64,000 bases of DNA, from NCBI RefSeq assembly GCF_902686445.1, contig NC_062222.1, positions 132,625,035-132,689,034 of the forward strand, given 5' to 3'. Of the stretch, positions 1 to 11,755 are shown one piece after another. The position numbers were made by a program, and so were the translations under genes. Position 1 is the stretch's first letter. The number at the start of each line of letters is the position of its first letter. The notes under the pieces are model-generated. The model was not told where the DNA came from and did no database searches. It saw only the letters and a list, made by a program, of their open reading frames with translations. This DNA comes from Sciurus carolinensis. Its lineage: Eukaryota > Chordata > Mammalia > Rodentia > Sciuridae.

Positions 1-472
1 CCCCTCTCATAGAAAAAGACATCCACAGACTAAAGGTGAAAGGATGGAGAAAAACATTGGACCCAGTAAAAAAGCAGGGTTCTCCATCCTCATGTCAGAT
101 AAAGTGGACTTCAAACCTAAGTTAGTTAGAAGGGATAAAGAGGGACATTGCATATTGCTTAAGGGAAGCATAGATCAGCAAGACATAATGATTTTAAATT
201 TTCATGCCCCAAACAATGGAGCCTCTATGTACATCAAACAAACCCTTCTCAATTTTAAGAATCAAATAGACCAAAACATGATAATAGTGGGGAAATTTAA
301 CACATCGCTCTCACCACTGGATAGATCCTCCAAACAAAAACTGAACAAAAAAACTATAGAACTAAATAATATAATCAATGATATAGACTTAATGAACATT
401 TACAGATTATTTCATCCATCAACAAGTGAATATACTTTCTTCGCAGCAGCTCATGGATCCTTCTCCAAAATA
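1..472 (+). pseudogene. L1 ORF2 endonuclease-domain fragment
   Basis: This is part of the N-terminal APE-type endonuclease domain of a LINE-1 ORF2 protein, which nicks target DNA for reverse transcription. It matches the same region of the full-length L1 at about 22,865-23,335 almost base for base, including the stretches encoding VDFKPKLVRRDKEGH, LLKGSIDQQDI and NTSLSPLDRSSKQKLN. The frame starting at 44 stays open to 502 (152 codons), but the last ~10 codons are non-L1 sequence. The expected GDFN catalytic-loop sequence reads GKFN here, so an aspartate is lost. Homology stops sharply near 472, at the codons that should read SKIDH, with no poly-A or 3'UTR. The copy is therefore broken at its 3' side as well as cut by the window edge. 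It is a relic, not a gene. Confidence 0.9.
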
Positions 473-2926
473 AAATTTCCTTTTGAGAAAACTGAACTGT
501 AAAACTTATAAATTAAGAAGAATTAAATAAAGAAAGGAAAAAGAAGTGTCCAAAATAATTATTTCAGGGTAGACCCTCCTTTGCTTCTCCTGTACTCTTG
601 AAGAGGATCATCATTTCCAAAATAATCTTGACTGATTTGAATTTAGGTTACTGAGATGATCGCATGAGTAGGTTCACAAAATCCATGGTAAAGTCAACAA
701 TTTTATAATAGAATTCAGAGTCTCATGGAATTTCATGGAGTTGTTCCATGGTTTTCTTCTATGTCATCACACTCTTGGTGTGCATCAACTTCGCGCATGG
801 CTCACTCGGGGATACGGAAGTTGGCAGTATAATCATGGACGAGCCTGGGCATCATACAAAACAGAGAAATGTTATCTCCACAATGATGTGAAATGCCAGT
901 GATGATTGGAAGGAATATTACCAAAAAGTATGGGGTGGGTGCTGATAGTGCCGACGGTCTTTGTAAACTCTTTATTACTGCATCTTTCTTTATCTAGAAG
1001 CCAGATCTTTGGCTTGAATGATTTAACCAATATTTATGATGGATGTCATTCGAGTGCCTCTAAATTTGACAAAATGTTAAGTGTTGTCTGTGGCCACGCT
1101 CCTGATTCCTGTGGCAAGCATCCTATTTACTCTTGATGTTTCGCCTGAGTGACGTTGTCATCAGGGAACATTCTTCCCAACCTGGAGAGGTGGAGCCATG
1201 CTCTCTGCTCCATTCCCTTAGCAATTTGTACATTTGTCTATTTAACACAAGTGAGGTATAATTAAATATTTATGCACAACACACTAGCTATATATGGTCA
1301 GTGTCTTTTGGGGAATTGCACTCAGCACCTAGCATGATTGAAGTCTGTGGAAGAATAAATGAAAAAGTGAACTTGCAAAAACAGCTAGATTGACAGATTA
1401 AAGCATTCTCATTGCTAGTTTGAACCTTCTTTTCTGTTGAGATAAATTAGCTAATAATAATCTCATGAGGTGTCTATTTTTTAGAGAAAATAACTATTAC
1501 AAAACAAAGATTGAGAAATACAGCAGTCTGTGGATATTATTGTTCTTTTATGTTGTAAGTGTTTTATGTTATGTTTATTTAACTTAGGTTTTTACTTTTA
1601 AAGATGATGACTTGAGATTTATGGTATAGAAAGTAGTATGTAAAACTCTGTGGGGCTGGACGTTAGTGAAAATGACAATAAAAGAACTTCCCAAATTGTC
1701 TTGCCATTATGAAACTAAAATTCTGCATGTGGTCATCAGAATAGCTTCTCAGAGCACTGGAATTCAACCAAAGTCTTATAGCAATGTAGGACGTGCAACT
1801 GTCAAGAAAAGCAGCTCAATTTTGTTTAAGAACAGTGCACTCTGACCTTCCAGCTTTCCCTCTTTCCAGTTCCAGTGGAGCCTTGAAATGGAAGGGGCTA
1901 CAAGGGTGAAAGTGAGTGCTCTGATAGTCACGGGAGTGAGCAACACTGGGAGAGAAGCTATGTTTCCAAAGAGGTGCTGTTGTTAGGCTCCTAAGCTGGT
2001 TCCCTGGAAGACACTGCTTGGCAGAGCTGCTGTTATTTGACTTGACTGAGAACTCACCTAATGCAAATAGCTCATCCATGAGGCATTTGTCTAAAACCAC
2101 CGGAGGCAACTCTGAACAACACAGCTGCCAAACAGGGGGAAATATTTGGTACAGATAGACTAACCAAAAAATTAGGAAAGCCAGGAATGAGAAGTCTGTA
2201 GAGGGCTCTAAAACATATAATGCTTTCCTGAAATCTACAAGGACACTTGCAGGTGCAGGACTGTGGACATTAGGCTCTGTGTGTGCTCAGAAAAGAGAAG
2301 AGAATATCCTAACTGCTCAGCTCTAGCTGGTCTTGAGGCTGGCCATGCAATCTGGAAGTTGAAGCTGAAGAAGAATTGTCAACTCTGTGACTGAGTGTCA
2401 CATGCATGTACCAACAGGAACGCTGCATCATTGGCATAGGGGAATGTTCCAAGCATTTAAAAATATAACTTTTGTCAGATCATAAGGTAAACTTCAGGAT
2501 GACCAAGAAGAGACTTCAAAGCCCACCAAAAATAAACAGTAAATTCTTTTTGGAAATAATTCAAATAGTCGCTAACAAAAAAAACAACTACAAGGTCAGG
2601 GTGGAATAGGAAATGGTTGTAATATGAGACAAAGATAAATTCTTAAAATAGGAATGATCTCATTTAGAACTGACAGATTATGTAACCTAAAATGTCAAGT
2701 TTTAATAAAAAATTATGAAAAATGTAAATAAACATGAGTGCACCAAAGCAGAGGGGAAACAAGTCAGTGAAAATCTTACTCAATAAAACTTTGATGGGCA
2801 TATTTTTGAAAAGATTTTGAATCAGATATTTTAAATATGATAAAAGAAGTACATCTCGAGCATTAATGGGAAATAAAAATATATGGCTGAAGAAAGAAAT
2901 ATCAATAAAAAGATAAATTCTTTTTT
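473..2926. other. Single-copy-looking intergenic sequence
   Basis: No repeat family or gene was recognised. A small open frame at 748-891 (47 codons) has a hydrophobic, signal-peptide-like start, and another at 906-1136 is open, but neither resembles a known protein. The segment 2,540-2,930 is A-rich. An AATAAA-like hexamer occurs near 1,678. Confidence 0.5.
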
Positions 2927-2936
2927 AAAAAAGAAT

Positions 2937-3190
2937 TCGCCAAAAGGTGAATGATCTCACCGATAAGTAGATGATAACACATAATGGGGGATGGGAGGGG
3001 GCAAGAATGGAGGAAGGAGGGACTGTATAGAGGGAAAAGAGAGGTGGGAGGGGTGGGGGGAAGGGAAAAAATAAGGGAATGAATCAAACATCATTACCCT
3101 ATGTAAATGTATGAATATGCAAATCCATGTACAAACAGAAACAACACGTATCCCATTTGTTTACAATAAAAATAAATTAAAAAAAAAAAA
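2937..3190 (+). mobile_element. 5'-truncated young L1 3' end with poly-A
   Basis: The 3'UTR of the squirrel-type L1 is recognised by close identity to 26,536-26,830: a GATGATAACACATAATGGG-like start, a long purine tract with several G runs, the ACCCTATGTAAAT block and a CCCATTTGTTTAC-AATAAA end followed by about 14 A. A candidate target duplication aaaaaagaat lies at 2,927-2,936 and 3,186-3,195. The copy is truncated about 30 bp before the ORF2 stop, so it is a typical short retrotransposed insertion. Confidence 0.88.
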
Positions 3191-3255
3191 AGAATATACG
3201 GACTGAGCCCCATCAAGCAGAGCCATAATGAAATCACCCTCAGAAGACAGTGAGC

Positions 3256-3330
3256 TAGGGCCAGGCAAGTTCCTCACTTTGCCTCAGTGTCCTCATCTGT
3301 GAAATGGGCTAATGAGAGTTCCTCCTCTTA
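3256..3330 (+). repeat. MIR SINE fragment
   Basis: The core reads CCTCACTTTGCCTCAGTGTC followed by CTCATCTGTGAAATGGG, which is the conserved central part of the ancient mammalian MIR SINE. Confidence 0.8.
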
Positions 3331-3459
3331 GGACCAGGCCCTGTCCTCCTCTGTCTTCAGCCCAGCCCACCAAGCCTGAAGCGTGACCCCTTCCTTACTC
3401 CATGATGCTCAAGTCCTACTCCCTAAGCTCACTTCCTCCCACTGTCCCCGCAGCTCCCA

Positions 3460-3860
3460 CTGAGCATCATGCTGCTCTTCTGTTGACAGCTCTGCTCAGG
3501 AGCGGGGAGCAGGGCTCTCGGTAGGGTCCCTGTGTCCTTGCTGGCGCCGTGGAGGGATCGCTCTCAGTTAACTTGCTGCTGTGCTTGGCTGCCCCTTCCC
3601 CGGAATGTCTAGAAAGTGTGCCTAGGTATCGATACGTAGGCAAGCCCATGACCAGTCCCTTGAGCTACAGCTGGGGATTCTGCCCCCCCGGACACTCACA
3701 CGCTTTCTGGATATTCTGCGGAGGGGGTTGCTGGGTGCAGCTGCGGGGTCACTGGGAGTGGCTTTTCTGTGGTGTCGGCAGGGACGCGGGGGCCTTGCTG
3801 GGGGCCTGGTTCCTTGTTCCTGGGCGGAGCTATCAACTGAAGTGCCCAGGGCCCACATAC
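3460..3860. other. GC-rich, CpG-containing single-copy block
   Basis: This block is visibly richer in G+C and CpG than its AT-rich surroundings, with several CpGs around 3,500-3,560 and 3,770-3,830. It holds a near-perfect 24-bp palindrome at 3,619-3,642. Open frames run on both strands (for example 3,549-3,953 plus), but they overlap one another, resemble no known protein and are what a stop-poor GC-rich block gives by chance. It could be a small CpG island or an old repeat that was not recognised. Confidence 0.35.
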
Positions 3861-4439
3861 TATCTACAGATTTGTGTTTTGTTGTGGTTTATCTTGGACA
3901 TAAACAATAAGTGGACAAATTTAGCACTGGATGTACCGCCAAGCTCCCTTTAGAGAGTCATGCTGTTTCTTTTCTTCCTCTTTCCCCTTCTTCTCTTTGC
4001 CCACCAAACATCCAGCACCTGCTGCATGCAAACCTCAGGCTGGGAACGATACAGGGAACCACAGCTGTGAACAGCAAATTTTAATTCGCATCAGAGTAAA
4101 ATAGGGGCTGAGAACTGGGACATGCATGATGCTGCCCTGCTGGAAAAAGGCTTCATCCCAACCCCGGGGGTCAGCAAAGGTTTCATCCTTGCAGAGTTCT
4201 TGAGCTTTCACAGGGAAACTGAGGTTGGAAGGAGGAGTGGAATTCCTAGTACAGAAGGGCTGAGGTAAAGGCTGGGACGGGAGTCTCCTGGCCCAAGTGG
4301 GCAGTCCTGCTACCATGGGAACCTTGGTAAAAAAAATAAAATAAAATAAAAAAATAAATAAAAAAGAACTAAATAGGAATCCTAGAATTAAAATACTCAT
4401 TATCTTAAGTAAATAGTTCACTGAAAGGGTTCAAAAGAT
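3861..4439. other. Intergenic sequence with A-rich simple repeat
   Basis: Nothing was recognised except an A-rich low-complexity run (AAAATA units) at about 4,327-4,364. Confidence 0.5.
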
Positions 4440-4915
4440 TGTGAATTAAAATATATTTAAAAATCAAATAAAAAAGTAGTCTTGAGAAAGGAGTAGAAAA
4501 AATCTTGAAGAAATACTAAATGAAATTACCCGGGTTGAGAAAAAATAATGAAGAAAAATATAATAGTCTCAGAGCTCTTTGGGATATATTAAAGGGTACC
4601 AGTACACTTTCATATGGACTCCCAGCATATGGGGTTCCAAAAGCAAAGGAGAAAAATAGGAAGAATAATTGGGGGAATTTTTTTTTAAATCCTTAATATG
4701 AGGGAAAACTTTAACTTACATATGAGAAAGAAAGGAAGAAAGAGAAAGAAGATGGGGGAAAAAAAGAAATGTGCAAAGAAAGATTATCAGTCAAAAGTTT
4801 CCAATGCAGCAGAACTACCCTTTACGTATAAAGAAAAAATCAGGTCATCCCAGACAAACAAAACGTAAAAGAAACTGTGAACTGAAATCTTATGAGGAAT
4901 TCTAAGATCAGTTCT

Positions 4916-5341
4916 TGTTATGGTTTGAATGTGAGATGACCCCAAAAGCTCATGACTGAGACAATCCCAAAAGGCTTAGAGGAGAAATGATTAGGTTATT
5001 AGAGTCTTAACCCCCTCAGTGAATTAATCCCCGGATGGAATTAATGAGTGGTAACTGAAGGTGGTAGGCTGTGGCTGCAGGAGGTGGGTCATTGGGAGCA
5101 GGCCTTTGGGGTATATATTTTGTATGTGGTGAGTAGAGTCTTTCTCTGCTTCCTGATCATCATGTGCGCTGCTTCCCTCCACTACACTTTTCCACCATTA
5201 TGTCCTACCTCACCTCAAGCCCCGAGGTACGGAGCTTGCTGTCTATGGACTGAAACTGTGAGCCCCCAAATGAGCATTTCCTCCTTAAAATTCTTCTTGT
5301 CAGGTGTTTTATTTGCAGCAGTGAAAAATCAGACTGAAACA
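4916..5341 (+). mobile_element. Solo LTR, ERVL-MaLR (MT/MTE-like)
   Basis: A 426-bp LTR begins TGTTATGGTTTGAATGTGAG and ends with ACTGAAACA. Internal MaLR/MT hallmarks are GGAGGTGGGTCATTGGGAGC, CTCTGCTTCCTGATC, GAAACTGTGAGCC and a TTGTCAGGTGTTTT end. It is flanked by an exact 5-bp duplication GTTCT at 4,911-4,915 and 5,342-5,346, as expected for a class III LTR. No internal retroviral sequence is present, so it is a solo LTR. It sits inside old L1M sequence. An open frame at 5,048-5,350 is incidental. Confidence 0.88.
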
Positions 5342-5706
5342 GTTCTTTAGCCTGTAACTAAATAATACGAGAAAGTAATTCAACCCCCAAGAAAAAACAA
5401 AGGACACCAATAGACTATTATTTTAAAAAAAGCTGTTCGGATATCTTTCTGTTCATATCTTTTATTCTATCTGAATTAAGAGACAGCTGCTTAAGACAAT
5501 GTTCATAAATATTTGTTGATGGCAACAGACTAAAACTTATGAAGTTAACAGTATAATGAGAAGGGTAGGGATAAGAACATTTTTTGTATGCTAATTGATA
5601 GTGAGAGAAAAGAAATTGATAGCAGTAATTTCCAGGGCAACAATTGAGACAGCAACTGAAAAACATAACAAAGAATATGATAGGAAAAAATATCTGGTAT
5701 TACATG

Positions 5707-5917
5707 CTGGGCACGGTGGCTCACACCTATAATCCCAGTGGTTTGGGAGGCTGAGGCAGGAGGATCTCCAGTTCAAAGACAGCCTCAACAACAGTAAGGC
5801 ACTAAGCAACTCAAAGAGACCCTGTCTCTAAATAAAATACAAAATAAGGCTAGGGATATGGCTCAGTGGCTAAGTGCCCCTGTGTTCAGTCCCCAGTACC
5901 ACAAAAATTAAAATATT
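5707..5917 (+). mobile_element. B1-dID composite SINE
   Basis: The left half is 7SL-derived (CTGGGCACGGTGGCTCACAC ... GGGAGGCTGAGGCAGGAGGA) and the right half is tRNA-Ala/ID-like (GGCTAGGGATATGGCTCAGT ... CCCAGTACC), followed by an A-rich tail. A 10-bp target duplication with one mismatch is present (GTATTACATG 5,697-5,706; GTATTATATG 5,918-5,927). B1-dID SINEs are characteristic of squirrel-related rodents, so this copy is a main lineage clue. Its Pol III A-box and B-box remnants are degenerate. Confidence 0.85.
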
Positions 5918-7744
5918 GTATTATATGTTATTTATTCACAGAGGAGAAGGCAAGAAAATGGAATCAAACTAGAGGAAGAAGATTAGAAATGGTGTATGAT
6001 AAACAGAAAGAAATGGTCACATGACTGACAAGCTTCCTAATATGTCACTAATTCTGTACTCCAATTATCACTTAAAAAGTAGAAATTATCAGAATGGAAG
6101 AAAAAAGATCACTATGTGTTGTTAGCAATATGTAGTTGTATTAAGTTTTTAATTTATTATTTTCCCTTTCTGTTCCTCAGACTGGATAATACATTCAATG
6201 ATACAAATGTATTTCTAGAAAATGATAAACCAGAAAATAATAACCAAAAAGTGTCCTGAAGTGGCTCTACAAATATTAGACAAAACATACTATGAGACTA
6301 AAGAGCATCCCTAATGATAGAAGATGGTATTTCATAACGATAAAGTAATCAAAGAAGAAGGTGTGTGTGTACCAAAGAACAGAAACCCCCCAAATGAAGC
6401 AAAACTAATGTGATTAAAGAGAGAAATCAATAATTCATAAATAATGATTGGGGACATTAAGACTCTGCTTTCAGTGATAGATGGGCAATTAGACACAAGA
6501 TCAATACAGAAAAGAAACACTGAGCAATGTAAACTGCTCGCCCTTATCAGACATCCACCAGTCTATCAGGAAGACCTGAAGACACGTTGGTTTCAAATGC
6601 ACAAGAGACATTCTTCCACACACACCTTACCTAAAGCCACAAGACAAAACTCGATACATTTGCAGGACTGAATCATGTAAACTACATATTGGGGAACCAG
6701 GGGGATGCAGTTAGAAACAAACTGAACAGGAGGAAAGATGGGAAATTTAATACAGGCATGGAAAAGTCACATTCTGCAAAAAATGAGCCTAAGAAGACTC
6801 AAGAAAAAAATTTAATATTTCAAAATGAAAGAAGACAAAATCATAGCATACCAAATGTATGTGATGAAGCTAAAGTATGTTTAAAGGGAAATGTGAGGCT
6901 TCAAATGCCTATATTTAAAAAGAAGAAAACTCTTGAATCAATAGCTAACCTTTCACTCTCCTTCAGGGACTAGAAAAAGAAGATCAAGGTAAACCTCAAC
7001 CAAGCCAAAGGAAATAAATAAATATATAATGAAGAGGAATGAAAATATATGTCCATATACAAACTTGTATTTTAAGGTTCAGAGCAGCATTATTCATAAT
7101 AGCTAAAAGGTGGAAAAATCCAAATGCCCATCATCTCATTAATGGGAAAGTAAAATAAGATTCTAGCCACAAAATGGAATATTGTTTGGAAATCAAAAGA
7201 CACGAAGTGCTAATTCATGATGCAGCATGGATGAACCTAGGAAGCCCTGTTGAAGGACATGAACACTTAGGTCACATAAAATAATACTGTTTAAATAAAA
7301 TGTCCAAAATAAATACAGTGGTATAGAATGTAGATTAGTGGTTGCCACAGGGTGCAGGGAGAGAACGGGTGTGGCTCTGAACAGGTAGGGGTACCTTTCT
7401 GAGGTCATTAAAGAGTTCTGGAACCTCGTAGCGATGGTTCCACAGCTTTGTGAGTATAACAAAAACAGTGAACTGTACAATGTAAAAGGTAGAATACTAC
7501 CTTTAAAAGAGTAGAATATATTTCAGTTTTCACAGAAGTACTTTGGAATCTGAAATCAGCATTCCTTAAGATTCAAGCAGAGTCTGTGAACCCAGGCACG
7601 TTTCCGGAAGTGGTACTGGCTGGCAGACAGTTTTCACAGGGCTGAGTAAAGGCTTGACTGGTTCCCAGGATGTCTCTTAAGTGCTTGAACTGTGTGTTCT
7701 CGTCTCATGCTTATAGAGTTCTGTGACAATTTCTAAAATCTTTA

Positions 7745-7850
7745 ATTTTGCAGATGGAAAAGCCAAACTTTTAATGACTAAGAGCTTAAGTCCCAATTTT
7801 TCTTTAGTATGTATCCAGATTTGAACCAAGATGTGTCTGGCCATGGTACC
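7745..7850 (-). repeat. MIR SINE fragment
   Basis: It reads as reverse MIR: a TTTTGCAGATGGAAAAGCC-like stretch followed by AAGAGCTTAAGT and CAGATTTGAACC, which matches the antisense MIR core in order. Confidence 0.55.
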
Positions 7851-8435
7851 TAGTTAAGGACAGACTGTCCAAGGTTTATACCGAAGCAAACCTTTCATTC
7901 ATGAACTAACTGACTATTGATGGATTGTATCATTCATTTCATGAGCATCTTTTAAAAGTCTTTCTACTATGAGTCACTTTTAAAAGTGGGCAACATAATG
8001 CTGAAATATCAGTGCTATTATGGAGTCGGCATGGGGAGGGTGATCAGCAAATGAACTATGTCATGGATTCTAATGAAATAAAATGTGGGGACGTGATGAG
8101 GAGAGATGAACTGAGGAGGTCTTGCAGAGAAGATGTCTGTGAGCCAAGAACTGATTCCTGAAATCAATCTGATCTGCAAAATCCTGAGGGAAAGAGTCTG
8201 AGACCTTGGACCAGCTGGTGAGAACGCCTTGGGACAGAACGTGCTTCCACCAAGAAGGCGGGCGTTGCTCTTGAAGACAGTGGCTGCATGTGGGTCTGAG
8301 GGAAGACTTTGCAGACCTGAGCAATGGTTTGGAAGGGGAACGAGGATGGCCGTCACCACATTGGTGAGGGTAATGAAGGTAATGGTCACTCTATCAGTAG
8401 CAAAGGAAAAAGTCAGCATGTGTACGTGGCGGGGC
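7851..8435. other. Intergenic sequence
   Basis: No gene was recognised. A segment at about 8,090-8,340 resembles, in word order, an old mammalian repeat (GAGGTCTTGCAGAGAAGAT ... GAGCAATGGTTTGG), but it could not be named. Confidence 0.4.
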
Positions 8436-8560
8436 ACCTTTCTGCTAAGTGTTTTTACACATCGCCATCACATGCCATTCCTAAATAGTACCGACGGTAA
8501 GGGGGTGTCATTTGTGAGAAACAGGCTCAGAGATGTGAGCTAAATTGCAAATTGGCACAA
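8436..8560 (-). repeat. MIR SINE fragment
   Basis: An antisense MIR order is visible: TGCTAAGTGTTTTTACACAT, CATCACATGCC and GAGAAACAGGCTCAGAGATG. Confidence 0.55.
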
Positions 8561-8561
8561 C

Positions 8562-8650
8562 CAAGGGTGAGGATATAGTTTTAGGGCACAGCACTCACCT
8601 AGCATGCACAAGTCCCTGGCTTCCATCCCCAGCACTGCAAATAAATAAGA
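8562..8650 (+). mobile_element. ID SINE (degenerate)
   Basis: It aligns with the tRNA-Ala-derived ID consensus: GGTGAGGATATAG, GCACAGCACTCACCTAGCAT, GCACAAGTCCCTGG, CCATCCCCAGCACTGC, then an AAATAAATAAGA tail. The A-box half is damaged. Confidence 0.75.
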
Positions 8651-10899
8651 TCACCCAGCTAAATGGGAGATTAGGAGGGGATTAGAATCCATGTGATTTT
8701 AGACCCCTAGTTCTTTACCCTGGTTAGATCCAGCTTCCTTCCAATTCGATGGCAAAACACCATATACTTGTATCATTCAACATTTTTATTTGACTGAATT
8801 AAGGAGAAGTTCTTCATGTCTACCACATATCTCTTGGCTGTGTTCTACTTTCACTGTACTTGTTAATAATTATTTTATCTGTATGAATCTAAGAATACCA
8901 ACACTGTGGCTTCATTAAGAAAACAAAAATGCTATCTCTGGAACTGTCTTTCTGGGTCAGCACCCTTGAGGATATTTTAAGTGTGCACCTTATGTTCTAG
9001 GACAAAATAACCCAATCTTGCTCTGAAAACCTACTTGCATGACTCAAAGGCTACAGCAGGATTAAACTGTCAGATATTAGGCAGGTTGTGCTAAATAAGC
9101 TGGCAAGATCTTGTTATTTTGACATACAGTTACAGAAAAGAGCTGGCAGCCCCAGGAGCACAAAATGAAATGTCAAAGAGTCCGGGGATATGTCATTGTC
9201 CATGAAAAGCCATCAGCAACTGCCTGGAAAAAGCATCAAAATTTACATTTACTCCACCAAGTGGTAAACAGTATTGACAAGTGAAATGTTTTTCGTGTTC
9301 TGTCCCCTGGGAGGATTTTAAGAAAGGCAAATGAATCTGTATGGTTTTTTTTTTTTTTTTTTTTTTGATGGTTGTTTCTTAAGAGGCTCAAATATGGGTC
9401 TAAATGGCAGAGAAAAACTACAGAACTGCTGTGAAGGAAGATTCTGCCCTCTCACAAAAGCACATCCCTTCTGGGAGTGATTTTGAAGGAATGAGAATAA
9501 GAGACACTTTTATTAACCCTGCCCCCTTGTGAAATTTTGGTCCAGCTAGTTATTTCTGGGAAGCCAAAGCCCAAGACAGAGGGCTTGCACAAGTCAATGT
9601 AGCTAACTGGCAATGTAACCTGCATTGCAGGTCAGGTAACCTGCTTCTGGAACATTCAGAAAGGTTTCTCATATAAGGAAGGTCCCACACGCACCTGCTT
9701 CTTTGGGGAAAAATTGTCCTAATTGACTGGGTTGAAAACTTGGTCCAATGCAAAGTCTTCCCTGGAACCATACCACATAATTACTACCTCCTCCCTCTTT
9801 GTGTTTTAATCATTGCCCAGAGCGCTTTGAAATGCTTACTTTTAAAAAACATTAATCCAATTGTATAAAGCATCATGATATGGATCTATCTCCACTTCCC
9901 ATCCTCATCTCCAACTAGAACACCACCTACAGAAATGCAGGCATCAGTAGTTAAGTGTCCTTAAACTCTAGAAAGAGCCTGAGAAATAGTGAACAAGTCA
10001 CTGATGACATTATTAATAAGCCGCGTTGGAGATAATTCCGCCAGGTTTTGCCAACCTGAACAATGAGTCATGGCTTGGACACTGCTTACCATTTCTACAG
10101 ATAGAACTGTTCAAACTTTCACTTGTCCTGGAGGAAAAGGTCAGTTTGCCAGCATTCATCTTCATCAGATTTGCAAGTATGTTTCTGGTGTTGCAATTGG
10201 TAGTAAAGTTTTCAGCATAATAAGGGAGAGAGAAATTGCTACTTTCTGCCCCAATTTTTCAAATATTATGTCAGGATTTAAAAGGTGAGGTCAATGATGT
10301 ACAACCTCAACTGCCCTTCACTGAAGGGGTTGATATTTTTATTTATTTTTCTTGCTGATACTGTGGTTTATCTCTGTAGGTGTCCACATAGCTGTAAAGT
10401 GACTAGGAAAGGGTTTTCAGGAGGGTCTTGGCCTGAGGGACTCAATATTGTGGTAGATTAGCTTTTTATTGATTGTCTGGTGGGCCAGGATGTGTGGAAG
10501 GGACATACTAAATGAACAGAGCAAGTCTCAGTCTTGAAATAAAATCATTTTGTGCCTGGGGGAAGAATTAAGAAAATGGTGTCTGTCTCTCTCCTGTTAA
10601 CATAAGCTCTGGCTCCATCCTCATCCTTTGATGGTCTCCAGCTTCCTAGTGACATCTGGTCAATCAACTAGCTTCAGTCCCATGGAGGTCCTAATGGGCT
10701 ATTGATTGGAAGGTTAGCACAGCAGGAGAACTAATAGCATCAGAGAAAAATATGAAGCCAGATCTGTACCTTCCAATAAAGTATTCTGTCATATACCTGG
10801 AGCTCCCCAAATTCAGACTCAGCTACCATATAATGAGAACCGACCTTGTTCAGGGCAGCATCCTAACCTGTTTTCATAGTTTGTTTTATCTTTGCTTGT
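8651..10899. other. Single-copy-looking intergenic sequence
   Basis: Nothing was recognised except a 22-bp poly-T run at about 9,345-9,366. Short open frames (for example 10,026-10,220) lack any protein resemblance. Confidence 0.5.
9345..9366. repeat. Poly-T tract
   Basis: An uninterrupted run of about 22 T. No SINE body was seen on the right, so it is listed as a simple repeat rather than a retroposon tail. Confidence 0.9.
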
Positions 10900-10965
10900 A
10901 AGGAAGATAACATTGCTTCTACATACCAACGTAGAAACTGGGACTCAGAGAGTTTAAGGGGTAAA
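10900..10965 (-). repeat. MIR SINE fragment
   Basis: The stretch GTAGAAACTGGGACTCAGAG followed by AGTTTAAGGGGT matches the antisense MIR core (gaaactgaggctcagagag, ttaag). Confidence 0.55.
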
Positions 10966-11755
10966 AGAAAAATATAATTCTATTTCGTAAAAATTTGTTC
11001 TCTTGGGCTTTCTATTAGGACAAAAATGATTAGTATCAGTGAAGATCTCTGAATTAATTTTGATAATCATGACATTTTAAGACTATTATAATTATATGTT
11101 AAAAGCAAATTTTATTCATGGATAAGGTTTCAAAATACAGAATCATGAACAAGTAGCAAACGGCTATATGTTAAAAAGGAGTATAATTAAATGTCTAAGT
11201 ATTAGATGTCTAAGTATCATTGTATTTCATAATAGCCCTAGAATCCTTTTAGACCGCTTTTAATGTATCAGAGGACTCTGGCTCATGTCACGGTCCTCTG
11301 CTGACCAGACTTCTCTCACTTACCAAACTGGCCCCCAAATATGCTTTTCTGTCCTTCCTAATTCATTCTCTCTTGTGTAGTTACAGAAAATGTTTTTGAC
11401 AAATCTATACCAATAATTTCATTGCTTTAAGAATGAATCAATAAATATGTAATGTCCCTGAAATCCTTTTTTAACTTTCCAACCTCACCTGAAACCATTC
11501 CAACATACCTGTTTTTAAATATCAAATAGTCATCTCAAAGAAAAAAAATTTTCCAAAGGAGAATTCTTGATAAATATTTCAGTTCTTTAATGTTCCAGAT
11601 TAAACCATTCCCTCAAATTTAGTGACTAATAACAGTCACAACATTTATATTGCCCTCAAATCTGCCATCTGGGATGGACTTGGTTGGTCTAGCTTGTCTC
11701 TTTTCTTCCAGGTACCAGTTAAACCTTCTTGGAATTATCTGACCAACATTTACCA
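10966..11755. other. Intergenic sequence
   Basis: AT-rich sequence; no gene or repeat recognised. Confidence 0.5.

Larger units (their letters stand above)
4440..7520 (+). mobile_element. Old L1M element, internally deleted and interrupted
   Basis: An ancient LINE-1 is followed through four diverged blocks. At about 4,560-4,640 is ORF1 sequence (the CTTTGGGATA...GGGGTTCCAAAAG block matching the RRM region). At 4,800-4,915 and 5,342-5,700 is the end of ORF1 and the inter-ORF region (CCCAGACAAACAAA, ACACCAATAGACTATTA). At about 6,080-7,010 is the ORF2 endonuclease region (TTGGGGACATTAAGACTCTG; GATCACTATGTGTTG; TGCCTATATTTAAAAAGAAG). From about 7,030 to 7,500 it jumps to the 3' end (CAGCATTATTCATAATAGC; TAGATTAGTGGTTGCCA; a TGTACAATG-type end). 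RT-domain sequence between about 7,010 and 7,030 is missing, so either an internal deletion occurred or two L1M pieces abut. A MaLR LTR and a B1-dID SINE inserted later. No frame is functional. Confidence 0.7.

Noticed and set aside
3549..3953. 134-codon open frame in the GC-rich block
   Set aside because: Competing frames exist on both strands and there is no protein resemblance. Kept only as a GC-rich block.
5048..5350. 100-codon open frame
   Set aside because: It lies inside the MaLR LTR and runs past its end.
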